A DNA stretch of 64,000 bases from Arachis hypogaea (GCF_003086295.3 NC_092051.1:70309772-70373771); one strand, 5' to 3'; shown: positions 41,867 to 53,576, counted from the first letter of the stretch. A program made the numbers and translations. Notes: a model not told the origin generated them from the sequence alone.

Positions 41867-44800
41867 TGTAACAACCCTGATTTTCGAGTACGTGAGATCT
41901 TTTCTGAAAGTACGGATTTCTTCGGAAGATCAGTAAAGGGAACACCTCTAATATATCATCAAGCATCTCAATCCTCATTGTCATTATGTCATCCTTAAGC
42001 TAGAACCTCCTCTGAGGCAAGCTCGATAATGCAATCGCGAAGAACCTAGTTTTTGAACCGCATCGGTTGGCAGTTTTGATTCTGATTTTTGTAAATAGTC
42101 TCTGTTTGACGAACCAGACTCGATTCATGAGAGGAGAGAGATAATAGTATAATATTATTATTATATTAGTATTAGAAAATTCTTGAATGATATCATAAGG
42201 TTACCTGGTCTGTTTTAGTTAAAAACAGAAAATCGGTTTAACCGGGTTTACAGTTTACTAGTACAGCTTAGCACCATCACTCTCTGATGACTTTGGCAAT
42301 ACTAAGGCCTCATTATTCATTTTTTATTCTCATAATAAATATGTTACTAGTGTCATTTATGCTAGTAGCTCAGAAAATAATTTTTAGAGATGTTTTTACG
42401 AGTGTTCCAATACACCTAGTTTTAGTAGTTGTACACCAGAGATATTTTAATATTATTTTAATCCACCTCCAAAGCCAACCAATCACAACTCACCCTACAC
42501 CCCCAAGACCTCCAAGGCTGTTTCATTTCATCATTTTGGCCGAAAATAACAAGGGAGAAAAGAGAGAAACTTTCATGAACACTTAATCTTCAAAGCTTGA
42601 TTTCTTCTGAACTAAAACTCAAATCAAAATTCTGATTTCACCAAAATGATCCTCTCTTCTCCCTCTACATAACCATATAACATATCAAGGCTGGAAATAA
42701 GGTGAGATGGCTGTCTCCCTCCCTCTTCAATTTGGTTTTCAAGGAAACATGCTTAAACAAGTATTTTCTTGATGTTCTTCCTTAGATCTCTTGCTTAGCT
42801 TGACTTGTGGGCCAAAGATCTTTGATTTCCTGCACGTTTAAGGTGAGGATAACCTTCCTAAGATGCTACTGAAGTTCGTTTATTTGATGGTTTAGAGTTT
42901 TAAAGTTGTTCTTGATGTGTTTTAGGAGGAAAAAGTGCTTTAAGAACACTTCAAAGAGTAACCGGATTTGGAGCAACAAATCAAGGTAGGGTTTGACGAA
43001 TTTAATCTTGATTGATTGTGTTTGAGTTGTGTGATTATGATATGGTTTGGCTGTGCTTGAAATTGATTGTTTATATGAGTGATTGTTGTCGAAAATTTGG
43101 TGAAAATTTGATGAAATTTGATGAAATTTGATGAAATTCAAGCTTTAAGTTCATGTTCTTGGAGAAGCTGGTAAACGAAACCCTAGGCCCTAAATTGGGG
43201 TTCAATTTGTGTTAAAATCATGTAGAAAAGATGGGGTTTTAGTGGCTGGGAATTTATTTTGAATTTTGGTAAAAATCGGTTGCTGAAAAGACTGAAAAAC
43301 GGGTAAAAACAGAGAAAGAATTTGAAGAATATACGAAGAACATGAAGAACACTTTGAGTGTGGTGAAGAACATTGAAGAACACCTTTTAGATCTTAGAAA
43401 GGGCAAGGAAGTAAATATTTTGGTGTTTGAGGGGTTATTTTGTAATTTCTGAAAGTTAGGGTGGTTAGAGTAGAAATATTAAAAGTTACCGGGGTAAAAA
43501 GTTAATTTTAAAGGTTAAAAGGTAAAGGCAAGGTAATTTTCAAAAATTTAATAATGAAATAATAAATAATAATAAAATATTAAATAATAATATTTAATTA
43601 AAAATAATATTTTAATAAAAATAATAAAATAATACGAAAAAGGCAGTTTTCTGTAAAAGCTTTAGAAAGACAACTTTAAGTACAGAATCTCATAATTACC
43701 TTCATAAAATACTTAGGGAGTGGTAATAACATGTTAGTGAAGCAAAGATAAATAAAAGATAAAAAGTTAAAGAAAAGATAAAAACCAAAGAAGAAGTCTG
43801 TAAAATTTTAACAACAGAAAAACAGACAGAGACTAGTGAACGAACTAGGGCAACTTAGTTAGTACTTGAGTTACGACTAGGGTTAGGTATAATATGAAAA
43901 GATAAACTATTTCAGTATAGACTTAATGAACCTATACTTGGGACAGGCTAACTATTCATACCGAAATTTACATAAGCTTTAAATACATACGTTAAGCAGA
44001 GAAATCAGAGCAGAGTAGAGAAACACAAAAAATAGAGTAACCAGAGTAAAGTAAATAGATAAAGAGAAAAAGAGTAATATAGATACAGATGAAAAGAGTA
44101 ATCAGAGAAGATAAAAGAGATACAGAGAACAGAGTAATTAAAACAGAGTAAAGAGATACAGAGAAAAGAGAAACCAGAACATAGTAAAGAGATATAAAGA
44201 AAAGAGTAATATAATAAAGAGATATTTATATATATTAGTTGCTTGATGCAACCCAGAGCTATATATATATATTAGTTGCTTGTTGCAACCCAGAGCTATA
44301 TTTATATATATATTAGTTGCTTGATGCAACCCAGAGCTATATTCAATATATATTAGTTGCTTAATGCAACCCAGAGCCTCTATAGGGACACTAAGTTACC
44401 TACAGCCATTTTCCGCTTTCCCCGAGCAGAGCAGAGTATATATATATTTTCCTGCAGTAAGCTGTCTCAAATGAGCGGCTATTATCATATGCGCATTTAT
44501 TTAGGAACGGAAAATCGTATCCGGGAAATCGGGATTACTCGTGACTGGATAAATGTCGGGATTGCGGGCAGCCAACCGACACATGAGCTCATGCCCTGCG
44601 CTAGGGCTAGATATGCATCATTCTTGTCTGCGCATCATTCTCTGTTGCATTCCTTTCTGTGTGTGTTCTACTTCTTTATGTTTGTCTGCTTGTATGCTAT
44701 TTCTGTGTTTTATTTTTTTTATTCTTTTGTTTGTGTTCTGCTTTCTGTTGTCTCTACTTTCTCTTTCCATCTTTATCTTTTGTTTACTGCTTCACTATAT

Positions 44801-45679
44801 TATATTATTCGTCTACTAATCAACCCCAAATAAATGAACGTAACTAATAACCCCGGCCCTACTAAGAACTCCCCAGTTCTTACCCCTTCTCTCTCCCTTC
44901 CCCCTTCAGATGGAAGTAAGAGTACCTTACCATAGTTCGCTGATGACCGTTCGCAAGAAGAGGATTCTGCTCTAGATAGTCTTCTGAGTCTAGGGTGAAT
45001 ATCGTTCTCTGTTTATATGTATATACTGTGAGACCAGCCAACGTCTGCACCCCGTTCGTATGCGCACTTTAACCTAAATCCCGTGTACGAGACTCCTGTT
45101 GTGTGGCTACTTCATGAGGTACCAGAGAGACATCCTGTGGAAAAGTCTGACCGTGCAGAGGAGTAGTAGATGATGTTCTATCTTTTGATGACGTTCCACC
45201 TGACTTGAGTTGTGAAGACTTAGAACGTAATTTCCCTCGCTTTAGAAGTTTAGAGGGACTAAGTGAGTATAGAGTCTAGGCTAGCCTAGGTGCCAGCTTA
45301 GAGACCTCTTGAACAGGTCAGGACCTGGGATGTTATATGTATGTATATGTATATAGTTATTATCTAGCTATATCTAGGGGTGTTCTAACTAAAGGTCTAT
45401 ACTCTAATAAAGGCTGGATAACTGAATGTTGCTAGCTACTCGTGATGTATTTATGTGTGGTTGTTTATAACTGTTTTATCTGTTATTACTTGTGAATTGA
45501 TCATGAGTGATTCCGCCTATTAATCCAAATGTTTTAAAAAAAAATATACACCTCGCAAATTAACTACGCTTTTAACAACGAATCAGGCTCATATGATAAA
45601 TAATAGATATTAATTAGGAAGACAAATTAGTAGCGCTCAGTTTCCGGTATGATCTAGACATATTAAAAATTGGGTCGTT
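41867..45679 (+). repeat. Probable solo LTR of a Tekay/Del-like chromovirus
   Basis: It begins TGTAACAACCCTGATTTT and ends ATTGGGTCGTTA. Ends of the form TGTAAC...GTTACA are typical of Tekay-type LTRs, whose LTRs are several kb long. The last bases (CA) are missing along with about 340 bp of gag on that side. It has GGTTTAACCGGGTTTA near 42236, a tandem repeat at 44235-44378, purine-rich AGAGTAA/AGAGATA repeats (44000-44220), and TTTTAAAAAAAAATATACACC near 45532, a possible R-region end. No PBS, gag or pol was seen inside. Confidence 0.5.
44235..44378 (+). repeat. Four tandem units with TTGCTTGATGCAA
   Basis: The unit TTAGTTGCTTGATGCAACCC plus AGAGC starts at 44235, 44272, 44313 and 44353 (periods 37, 41, 40), separated by TATATA runs of varying length. 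Confidence 0.85.
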
Positions 45680-47005
45680 ATGATTTCTCAAAACAAAATA
45701 TTGACTCAGCAAGTCAATATGATTTCTCAGAGTCTGAATGGATTGCAAGCTGCATCCAACAGTACTAAAGAAGCATCTTCTGAGGAAGAAGCTTATGATC
45801 CTGAGAACCCTGCAATAGCAGAGGTGAATTATATGGGTGAAGCCTATGGAAACACCTATAATCCCTCATGGAGAAATCATCCAAATTTCTCATGGAAGGA
45901 TCAACAAAAGCCTCAACAAGGCTTTAATAATGGTGGAAGAAACAGGTTTAGCAATAGCAAGCCTTTTCCATCATCCACTCAACAACAGACAGAGAATTCT
46001 GAGCAGAATCCATCTAGCTTAGCAAATATAGTCTCTGATATATCTAAGGCCACTCTAAGTTTCATGAATGAAATAAGGTCCTCCATCAGAAATTTGGAGG
46101 CACAAGTGGGCCAGCTGAGTAAAAGGGTCACTGAAACTCCTCCTAGTACTCTCCCAAGCAATACAGAAGAGAATCCAAAAAGAGAGTGCAAGGCCATAAC
46201 CTTACTTGGTGTGGCCGAACCCAGAGAGGAGGAGATAGACGTGAATCCTAGTGAGGAAGACCTCATGGGATGTTCATTGACCAATAAGGAGTTTCCCTTT
46301 GAGGAACCAAAGGAATCTGAGGCTCATCTAGAGACCGTAGAGATTTCATTGAACCTCCTTTTACCATTCATGAGCTCTGATGACTATTCATCTTCTGAAG
46401 AAGATGAAGACATTGATGAAGGGCAAGTTGCCCAGTATTTAGGAGCAATCATGAAGCTGAATACCAAGCTATTTAGTAATGAGACTTGGGAGGATGAGCC
46501 TCCATTACTCATTAATGAACTGAATATCTGGGTTCAGCACACTTTACCTCAAAAGAAACAGGATCCCGGTAAATTCCTAATTCTCTGTAACATAGGCACC
46601 ATGACCTTTGAGAAGGCTCTGTGTGACCTGGGGTCAGGCATAAACTTAATGCCACTCTCTATAATGGAGAAACTAGGAATCTTTGAGGTACAGACTGCCA
46701 AATTCTCATTAGAGATGGCAGACAAATCCATGAAACAGGCTTATGGACTAGTAGAGGACGTGTTAGTAAAGGTTGAAGGCCTTTACATCCCTGCTGATTT
46801 TATAATCCTAGACACTGGGAAGGATGAGGATGAATCCATCATCCTTGGAAGACCCTTCTTAGCCACAGCAAAAGCTGTGATTGATGTGGACAGAGGAGAG
46901 TTGGTCCTTCAACTGAATGAGGACTACCTTGTATTTAAGACTCAAGGTTCTCCTTTTGTAACCATAGAGAGGAAGCATGAAAAGCTTCTCTCACTCCAGA
47001 GTCAA
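45680..47005 (+). pseudogene. E6 gag C-part and aspartic protease
   Basis: An open frame after the insertion: QNKILTQQVNMISQSLNGL, YNPSWRNHPNFSWKDQQKPQ, an Asn/Gln-rich part, the acidic region SSSEEDEDIDEG, then protease CDLGSGINLMPLSIMEKLGI and IILGRPFLATAKAVIDV, ending ERKHEKLLSLQSQ. The frame is fully open for 442 codons, unlike E4 and E8. The TGA at 47006-47008 belongs to the E7 LTR. No RT follows. Confidence 0.85.
47001..47005. repeat. E7 left flank (presumed target site GTCAA)
   Basis: Bases just before the E7 LTR. The matching copy should follow the end of the E7 3' LTR, which lies beyond E8 and is not visible. Confidence 0.4.
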
Positions 47006-48554
47006 TGATGAGCGGATAACTTATACGCTTTTTGGCATTGTTTTTACATAGTTTTTAGTATATTTTAGTTAATTTTTAGTATATTTTTATTAGTTTTTAT
47101 TCAAAATTCACATTTCTGGACTTTACTATGAGTTTGTGTATTTTTCTATGATTTCAGGTATTTTCTGGCTGAAATTGAGGGACCTGAGCAAAAATCTGAT
47201 TCAGAAGCTGAAAAAGGACTGCAGATGCTATTGGATTCTGACATCCCTGCACTCGAAGTGGATTTTCTGGAGCTACAAGAGTCCAAATGGTGCGCTCGCA
47301 ATTGCATTAGAAAGTAGACATCTAGGGCTTTCCAGCAATATATAATAGTCCATACTTTGCCCGAGTTTAGATGATGCAAACTGGCGTTTAACGCCAACTT
47401 TCTGCCCTATTCTGGCGTTAAACGCTAGAAACAAGTTGCAAAGCAGAGTTAAACGCCAAAAATACGTTACAAATTGGCGTTTAACTCCAGAAACAACCTA
47501 GGCACGTGTAAAGCTCAAGTCTCAGCCCCAGCACACACCAAGTGGTCCCCGAAAGTGGATTTCTACACCATCTATTGTAGTTTACTCATTTTCTGTAAAC
47601 CTAGGTTACTAGTTTAGTATTTAAACAACTTTTAGAGATTTATTTTGCATCTCAAGACATTTCACATCTGAATATTGTATTCCTGACGATATGAGTCTCT
47701 AAATCCCATGATTGGGGGTGAGGAGCTCTGCTGTGTTTCGATGAATTAATGCAATTACTACTGTTTTTCATTCAATCATGCTTGTTTCTATTCTAAGATA
47801 TTCACTCGCATTTCACCCTGATGAATGTGATGATCCGTGACACTCATCATCATTCTCACCTATGAACGCGTGCCTGACAACCACCTCCGTTCTATCTACA
47901 CTAGCTTGAGTGTGTATCTCTTAGCCTCCTGGTTCATGATCAAAGTCTTCGTGGTATAGGCTATAATTATTTGCGGCCATTCCTGAGATCCAGAAATTCT
48001 AAACCTTGTCTGTGTATTCCGAATAGGATCTGGGAAGGGATGACTGTGATGAGCTTCAAACTCACGAGTGTTGGGCGTAGTGATAGACACAAAAGAATCA
48101 GCAGATTCTATTCCAACATGAGTGAGAACCGACAGATGATTAGCCGTGTGGTGACAGCGCATTTGGACCATTTTCACTGAGAAGATGGATGGTAGCCATT
48201 GACAACGGTAATCCACCAACATACAGCTTGCCATGGAAGGAGATTTGCGTGCGTGAAGAAGAAAACAATAGGAAAGCAGAGATTCAGAAGACAAAGCATC
48301 TCCAAAACCTCAATCTGTTCTCCACTACTACATAACAAGTAACCGTTATTTCATGTTATTTAGTTTTCATAAACAAAAGTAATTTTTATTATTAATCTCC
48401 GGACTAAGATTTACAAGATAACCATAGATTGCTTCAAGCCAACAATCTCCGTGGGATCGACCCTTACTCACGTAAGGTATTACTTGGACGACCCAGTGCA
48501 CTTGCTGGTTAGTGGTACGAGTTGTGAAAAGTGTGATTTACAATTCGTGCACCA
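47006..48554 (+). repeat. E7 5' LTR
   Basis: It starts TGATGAGCGGATAACTTATA and ends ATTCGTGCACCA (1549 bp). It lacks the embedded PBS-like sequence of the other FIDEL LTRs. Palindromes at about 47380-47490. Confidence 0.9.
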
Positions 48555-48560
48555 AGTTTT

Positions 48561-48578
48561 TGGCACCGTTGCCGGGGA
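48561..48578 (+). other. E7 primer-binding site (tRNA-Asp)
   Basis: TGGCACCGTTGCCGGGGA, one mismatch, 6 nt after the LTR end. Confidence 0.85.
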
Positions 48579-49807
48579 TTGTTCGAGTTTGGACAACTGA
48601 CGGTTCATCTTGTTGCTTAGATTAGGAAAATTTTGTCTTTTGGGTTAGAGTCTTTTATTTTTTTTTCAAAAATTTTCCAAAAAATTATTATTTTTCTTTA
48701 TTAATCTTTAGAGTTTTCTGTTTAATCCTTGCATTTGTTGAATGTGTCTATGTTCTTGTGAATATTGCTCCTTTGAGTCTTTGTTTCTAAAATCTTTTCA
48801 AAAATAATTTTTCTTTGATTAAATCTCGTGTCAAGTTTTAAGTTTGGTGTTTTCTTGTTAGTTTTTATTTAATTTTTGAAAATTTATTTTTGGTTTTCTT
48901 TAAAATTTCCTGTTTGGTGTTTGTTGCTGTTTATCTTATACATTTTCGAATTATTAGTGTCCAAAATATAAAAATTTTTAAGTTTGGTGTCCTTTGTGTT
49001 TCTATTTTCTTAAAAATTTTTAAAATTTGTTCTTGGTGTTCATCTTGATCTTCAAAGTGTTCTTGGTGTTCATCTTGACATTCAAAGTTTTCTTATTTGT
49101 TTTCTTTGTTTTGATCTAAAAATTCTAAGTTTGGTGTCATTTTATTATTTTTCTCTTTCCTCATTAAATTCAAAAAAATATCTTTTCTCTTTATTTTAAG
49201 TAGTTTTCGAAATTTACATAAGAATTTCAGATTTTTATTTTAAAATTTCTATTTTATCTTATCTTAGTTTTAAAAATTTCGAAATTCAAATCTTTTTCAA
49301 AAAAAATCAAATCTCTTTCAAATCCTTATCTTATATTGTTGACTTTTCCGAAAATTCAAAATTCAAAATTTAAAATTTCAAATTTCAAATTTCAAATTTT
49401 AAATTTCAAATTTCAAAATTTAATTTTCAAATTTAAAATCTAAATTTCAAAAATTTTTAATTTAAATTCCTTATCTTCTCTTACCTAGCTTCTCTTATCT
49501 TTTCTAATCTCAAATCTTAAAATCAAATCTTTTTCATATCTTTTCTTTTTTTTATTTATTTTATTTTATTTTCTTACAAGTATCTTTAATTTTAAGACAT
49601 ATCTTTTTCAAAACTTCCTAACCAATTTCTCTCTCTTCATTTTTTTGAAAATCCTCACCCACATTTTTTTTCAAATCTTTTTAATTAATTAATTTAGTTT
49701 TCAATTTTCTTTTATTTCTTTTTCTTCTAATTTTCAAAATTATAGTCAATTTTTCATTTATTTTATTTTATTTTATTTGCAATCCGCATTATCTCCCTTT
49801 CTCCAAC
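48579..49807 (+). other. E7 5' leader, T-rich
   Basis: Non-coding. AAGTTTGGTGT occurs near 48840, 48979 and 49127, and there are AAATTTCAAATTTC simple repeats at about 49350-49450. Confidence 0.7.
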
Positions 49808-50851
49808 ATGGACCTAAGTGGAAATGAACAGTCCAGAAGGACTCTGGGGTCATATGCTAACCCCACTACTGTTGCATATGGGAGTAGCATCTATATACCT
49901 CCCATCAAAATAAGCAGTTTTGAGCTAAACCCTCAGCTCATTGTCATGGTGCAGCAAAATTGCCAGTATTCTGGTCTTCCACAGGAAGAACCTATTGAGT
50001 TTCTGGCACAGTTCTTGCAAATTGCTGACACAGTGCGTGACAAGGAGGTAGATCAGGACGTATACAGGCTGTTACTGTTTCCGTTTGCTGTAAAAGATCA
50101 AGCTAAGAGGTGGTTAAATAACCAACCCACAGCAAGCATAAGAACATGGAAACAGTTATCAGACAAATTCCTGAATCAATATTTCCCTCCAAAAAGGATG
50201 ACACAGCTAAAGCTGGACATCCAAGGCTTTAAACAAGAGGATGATGAATCCCTTTATAATGCCTGGGAGAGGTACAGAGGGATTCTAAGGAAATGCCCCT
50301 CTGAAATGTTTTCAGAGTGGGTGCTATTAGACATCTTCTACTATGGGCTTATAGAAAAAGCTCAGATATCTCTAGACCACTCAGCTGGTGGATCTATACA
50401 CATGAGAAAGACTATTGAAGAGGCTCAAGAGCTTATTGATATAGTTGCTAGAAATCAGCATCTGTACATAAGTAATGAGTCCTCCATGAAAGAAGAAGCT
50501 AAGGCAGTATCAACTGACTTTAGTCCTCAGGAACAAGTTGCTGAACTCAATCAGCAACTATCTTCTATAACAAGGCAGTTAGTAGAAGTTAAGGAGATGC
50601 TACAAGAAACCAAAAATGCTAACAAGGATATGGAATCACAATTGAATCAGACAAAACAGCAGTTATCAAAACAGATAATAGAGGAGTGCCAAGCAGTTCA
50701 ATTAAGAAGTGGAGAAACATTAAATATCTCAACTCAAAGCAGCAGAAAGCCAAGAAAAGAACAGCTGACAGAGGATGAGCAACTGCTACACAAAATCCCT
50801 CTGAGGACCGTAAGAGCCCAGAGAGGAATAAGTCTGGCGTTCAAACACTAG
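49808..50851 (+). CDS. gag: E7 Gag (autonomous type), 347 aa
   Basis: An open frame from ATG 49808, the first ATG after the leader. ISSFELNPQL, a gag core with LFPFAVKDQAKRWLNNQP, FLNQYFPPKRMTQLKLDI and SLYNAWERYRGILRKCP, DHSAGGSIHMRKT, then a predicted coiled coil (residues about 240-300, LNQQLSSITRQLVEVKEML). It forms the particle shell. It differs clearly from the E4/E6/E8 gag. The TAG at 50849-50851 falls inside the usual Gag-PR linker, and PR continues in another frame from 50851, so one indel separates them. I mark it CDS because the domain itself is uninterrupted. Confidence 0.8.
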   Translation: MDLSGNEQSRRTLGSYANPTTVAYGSSIYIPPIKISSFELNPQLIVMVQQNCQYSGLPQEEPIEFLAQFLQIADTVRDKEVDQDVYRLLLFPFAVKDQAKRWLNNQPTASIRTWKQLSDKFLNQYFPPKRMTQLKLDIQGFKQEDDESLYNAWERYRGILRKCPSEMFSEWVLLDIFYYGLIEKAQISLDHSAGGSIHMRKTIEEAQELIDIVARNQHLYISNESSMKEEAKAVSTDFSPQEQVAELNQQLSSITRQLVEVKEMLQETKNANKDMESQLNQTKQQLSKQIIEECQAVQLRSGETLNISTQSSRKPRKEQLTEDEQLLHKIPLRTVRAQRGISLAFKH

Positions 50852-51825
50852 TGAGGGATCAGACACCTGCAAGTACTGATAATAACTCCCTCAAGAAGGC
50901 TTCTCAACCTGCCTTTGTAGGAAATAAACCTGCAGCAACTAAGGTTGAAGAATATAAAGCCAAAATGCCTTATCCTCAGAAACTCCGCCAAGCGGAACAG
51001 GATAAAAAATTTGCCTGCTTTGCAGACTATCTCAGGACTCTTGAAATAAAGGTTCCGTTTGCAGAGGCACTTGAGCAAATACCCTCTTATGCCAAGTTCA
51101 TGAAAGGGATCTTGAGTCATAAGAAGGATTGGAGAGAAACTGAAAGAGTTATCCTCACTGAAGAATGCAGTGCAGTCATTCTGAAAAGCTTCCCAGAAAA
51201 GCTTAAAGATCCCGGGAGCTTTATAATACCATGCATATTAGAGGAAAATTGCACCAAGACAGCTTTATGTGATCTTGGGGCAAGCATCAACCTAATACCT
51301 GCATCCACTATCAGAAAGCTTGGTTTAACTGAAGAAGTCAAACCAACCCGGATATGTCTCCAACTTGCTGATGGCTCCATTAAATACCCATCAGGCATAA
51401 TTGAGGACATGATTGTCAAGGTTGGGCCATTTGCCTTCCCTACTGACTTTGTAGTGCTGGAAATGGAGGAGCACAAGAGTGCAACTCTCATTCTAGAAAG
51501 ACCATTTCTAGCAACTGGACGAACCCTCATTGACGTCCAAAAAGGGGAGATAACCCTGAGAGTCAATGAGGATGAGTTTAAGTTGAATGTTGTCAAAGCT
51601 ATGCAATATCTAGACACATCAGAAGACTGCCTGAGCGTTGATATTATTGACTCCCTGGTGGAAGAGGTCAATATGACTGAGAGTCTCGAATCAGAGCTAG
51701 AGGACATTTTTAAAGATGTTCAGCATGATCTAGAGGAACCAGAGGAAATAAAAGAACCTCTGAAAACTCCTCAGGAAGAGGAGAAACCTCCTAAACCCGA
51801 AATATGCATTTCTGGGAGAAGGTGA
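50851..51825 (+). CDS. pol: E7 aspartic protease region, 324 aa
   Basis: An open frame in a different phase from gag. MPYPQKLRQAEQDKKFACF and VPFAEALEQIPSYAKFMK are the conserved pre-protease segment. The protease has ALCDLGASINLIPAS (active site) and FPTDFVVLEM, LILERPFLATGRTLI (usually LGRPFL; Gly to Glu here). An acidic tail follows. TGA at 51823-51825 separates it from RT, which continues in the gag phase. It would cut Gag-Pol. Probably decayed by two indels. Confidence 0.8.
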   Translation: MRDQTPASTDNNSLKKASQPAFVGNKPAATKVEEYKAKMPYPQKLRQAEQDKKFACFADYLRTLEIKVPFAEALEQIPSYAKFMKGILSHKKDWRETERVILTEECSAVILKSFPEKLKDPGSFIIPCILEENCTKTALCDLGASINLIPASTIRKLGLTEEVKPTRICLQLADGSIKYPSGIIEDMIVKVGPFAFPTDFVVLEMEEHKSATLILERPFLATGRTLIDVQKGEITLRVNEDEFKLNVVKAMQYLDTSEDCLSVDIIDSLVEEVNMTESLESELEDIFKDVQHDLEEPEEIKEPLKTPQEEEKPPKPEICISGRR

Positions 51826-53404
51826 CACTTTTTCTGTAATCATAAGCTCTGCTTTAGAGCCACAGGAAGAGAAAGCACTAATTCAGGTGCTATGGACACA
51901 CAAGACAGCTCTTGGATGGTCCATAAGTGATCTTAAGGGCATTAGCCCAATCAGATGCATGCACAAAATCCTATTGGAGGATGATGCTAAGCCAGTGGTT
52001 CAACCACAGAGGCGGCTAAATCCCGCCATGAAGGAGGTGGTGCAGAAAGAGGTCATTAAGTTACTAGAGGCTGGGATTATTTATCCTATTTCTGATAGCC
52101 CCTGGGTGAGCCCTGTCCATGTTTTCCCTAAGAAAGGAGGTATGACAGTGGTTCATGATGAAAAAATGAACTGGTTCCTACAAGAACAGTTACAGGGTGG
52201 CGCATGTGTATTGACTACAGAAGGCTCAATACAGCCACCAGGAAGGATCACTTCCCTTTACCATTCATAGACCAGATGCTAGAAAGACTAGCAGGTCATG
52301 AATACTACTGCTTTTTGGATGGCTATTCAGGTTACAACCAAATTGCAATAGATCCTTAGGACCAAGAGAAAATAGCATTCACATGTCCGTCTGGAGTATT
52401 TGCATACAAAAGAATGCCTTTTGGTCTATGCAATGCACCTGCAACCTTTCAGAGGTGCATGCTCTCTATCTTCTCTTATATGGTAGAGAAATTTCTAGAA
52501 GTCTTCATGGATGACTTCTCAGTATTTGGAGACTCTTTTAGCTCCTGTCTTAACCATCTAGCACTTGTTCTAAAAAGATGCCAAGAGACTAACCTGGTTT
52601 TAAATTGGGAAAAATGTCACTTTATGGTAACTGAAGGAATTGTCCTTGGGCATAAAATTTTGAACAAAGGAATAGAGGTGGATCAAGCTAAGGTAGAGGT
52701 AATTGAAAAATTACCACCACCCACCAATGTTAAGGCAATCAGAAGCTTTCTGGGGCATGCAGGATTCTATAGGAGGTTTATAAAGGATTTTTCAAAAATT
52801 GCAAACCTCTGAGCAATCTGCTAGCTGCTGACATGCCATTTGTGTTTGACACAGAGTGTCTGCAGGCGTTTGAAACTCTGAAAGCTAAGCTGGTCACAGC
52901 ACCAGTTATTTCTGCACCAGATTGGGCATTACCTTTGGAACTAATGTGTGATGCCAGTGACCATGCCATTGGTGCAGTATTGGTACAGAGGCATAACAAG
53001 CTTCTGCATGTCATTTATTATGCTAGCCGTGTTTTAAATGATGCCCAGAAAAATTACACAACCACAGAAAAAGAGCTGCTTGCAGTGGTTTATGCCATTG
53101 ACAAGTTTAGATCATACTTAGTAGGATCAAAAGTGATTGTGTACACTGACCATGCTGCTCTTAAATATCTACTCACAAAGCAGGATTCAAAGCCCATGCT
53201 CATAAGATGGGTGTTGCTTCTGCAAGAGTTTGATATAGAAATAAGAGACAGAAAAGGGACAGAGAATTAAGTAGCTGATCACCTGTCCCGGATAGAACCA
53301 GTAGCAGGAGCATCCCTCCCTCCTACTGAGATCTCTAAAACCTTTCCGGATGAGCAATTGTTTGCTATTTAGGAAGCTCTGTGGTTTGCAGACATTGCAA
53401 ACTA
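51826..53404 (+). pseudogene. pol: E7 reverse transcriptase and RNase H
   Basis: RT: QPQRRLNPAMKEVVQKEV, IYPISDSPWVSPVHV, a frame change near 52190, MCIDYRRLNTATRKDHFPLP-type text, a TAG near 52358, then KRMPFGLCNAPATFQRCM and the intact catalytic box [29 protein letters not shown] precedes a frame change near 52806. RNase [52 protein letters not shown] at 53268 and a stop near 53370 precede EALWFADIANYK, where integrase should begin. Instead the sequence switches at about 53404. RT catalytic residues are intact, unlike E3. Confidence 0.85.
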
Positions 53405-53576
53405 TAAGACTCAAGGTTCTCCTTCTGTAACCATGGAGAGGAAGCATGAAAGGCTTCTCTCAATACAGAGTCAAACAAAACCCCCACATTCAAACTCTAA
53501 GTTTGGTGTTGGGAGGCCACAACCAAACTCTAAGTTTGGTGTTGAGAGGCCCCAACCCTGCTCTAATTATCTGTGA
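53405..53576 (+). pseudogene. Second protease tail fused to E7 pol
   Basis: TQGSPSVTMERKHERLLS matches the end of the E4/E6/E8 PR frame, followed by SNSKFGVGRPQP repeats encoded by the CCAAACTCTAAGTTTGG units (53496-53540), ending at a TGA near 53575. It is out of place after RNase H, and the join lies at a shared TAAG. Confidence 0.75.

Larger units (their letters stand above)
38181..47005 (+). mobile_element. E6, FIDEL-type gag-PR element (5' part; rest beyond E7)
   Basis: 5' LTR 38181-39823, PBS, 1.5-kb leader, gag start at 41350, gag interrupted by an LTR-like insertion (41867-45679), then gag C-part and PR to 47005, where E7 is inserted. It is inserted in E2 pol just upstream of the second RNase H. 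The gag type equals that of E4 and E8. The 3' end is outside the window. Confidence 0.8.

Noticed and set aside
44553..44833. Hydrophobic Cys/Phe-rich ORFs in the chromovirus-like LTR
   Set aside because: T-rich low-complexity translation in three frames; no known protein.
51117..51707. 196-aa ORF on the minus strand
   Set aside because: Shadow of the E7 protease frame; Ser-rich, no family resemblance.
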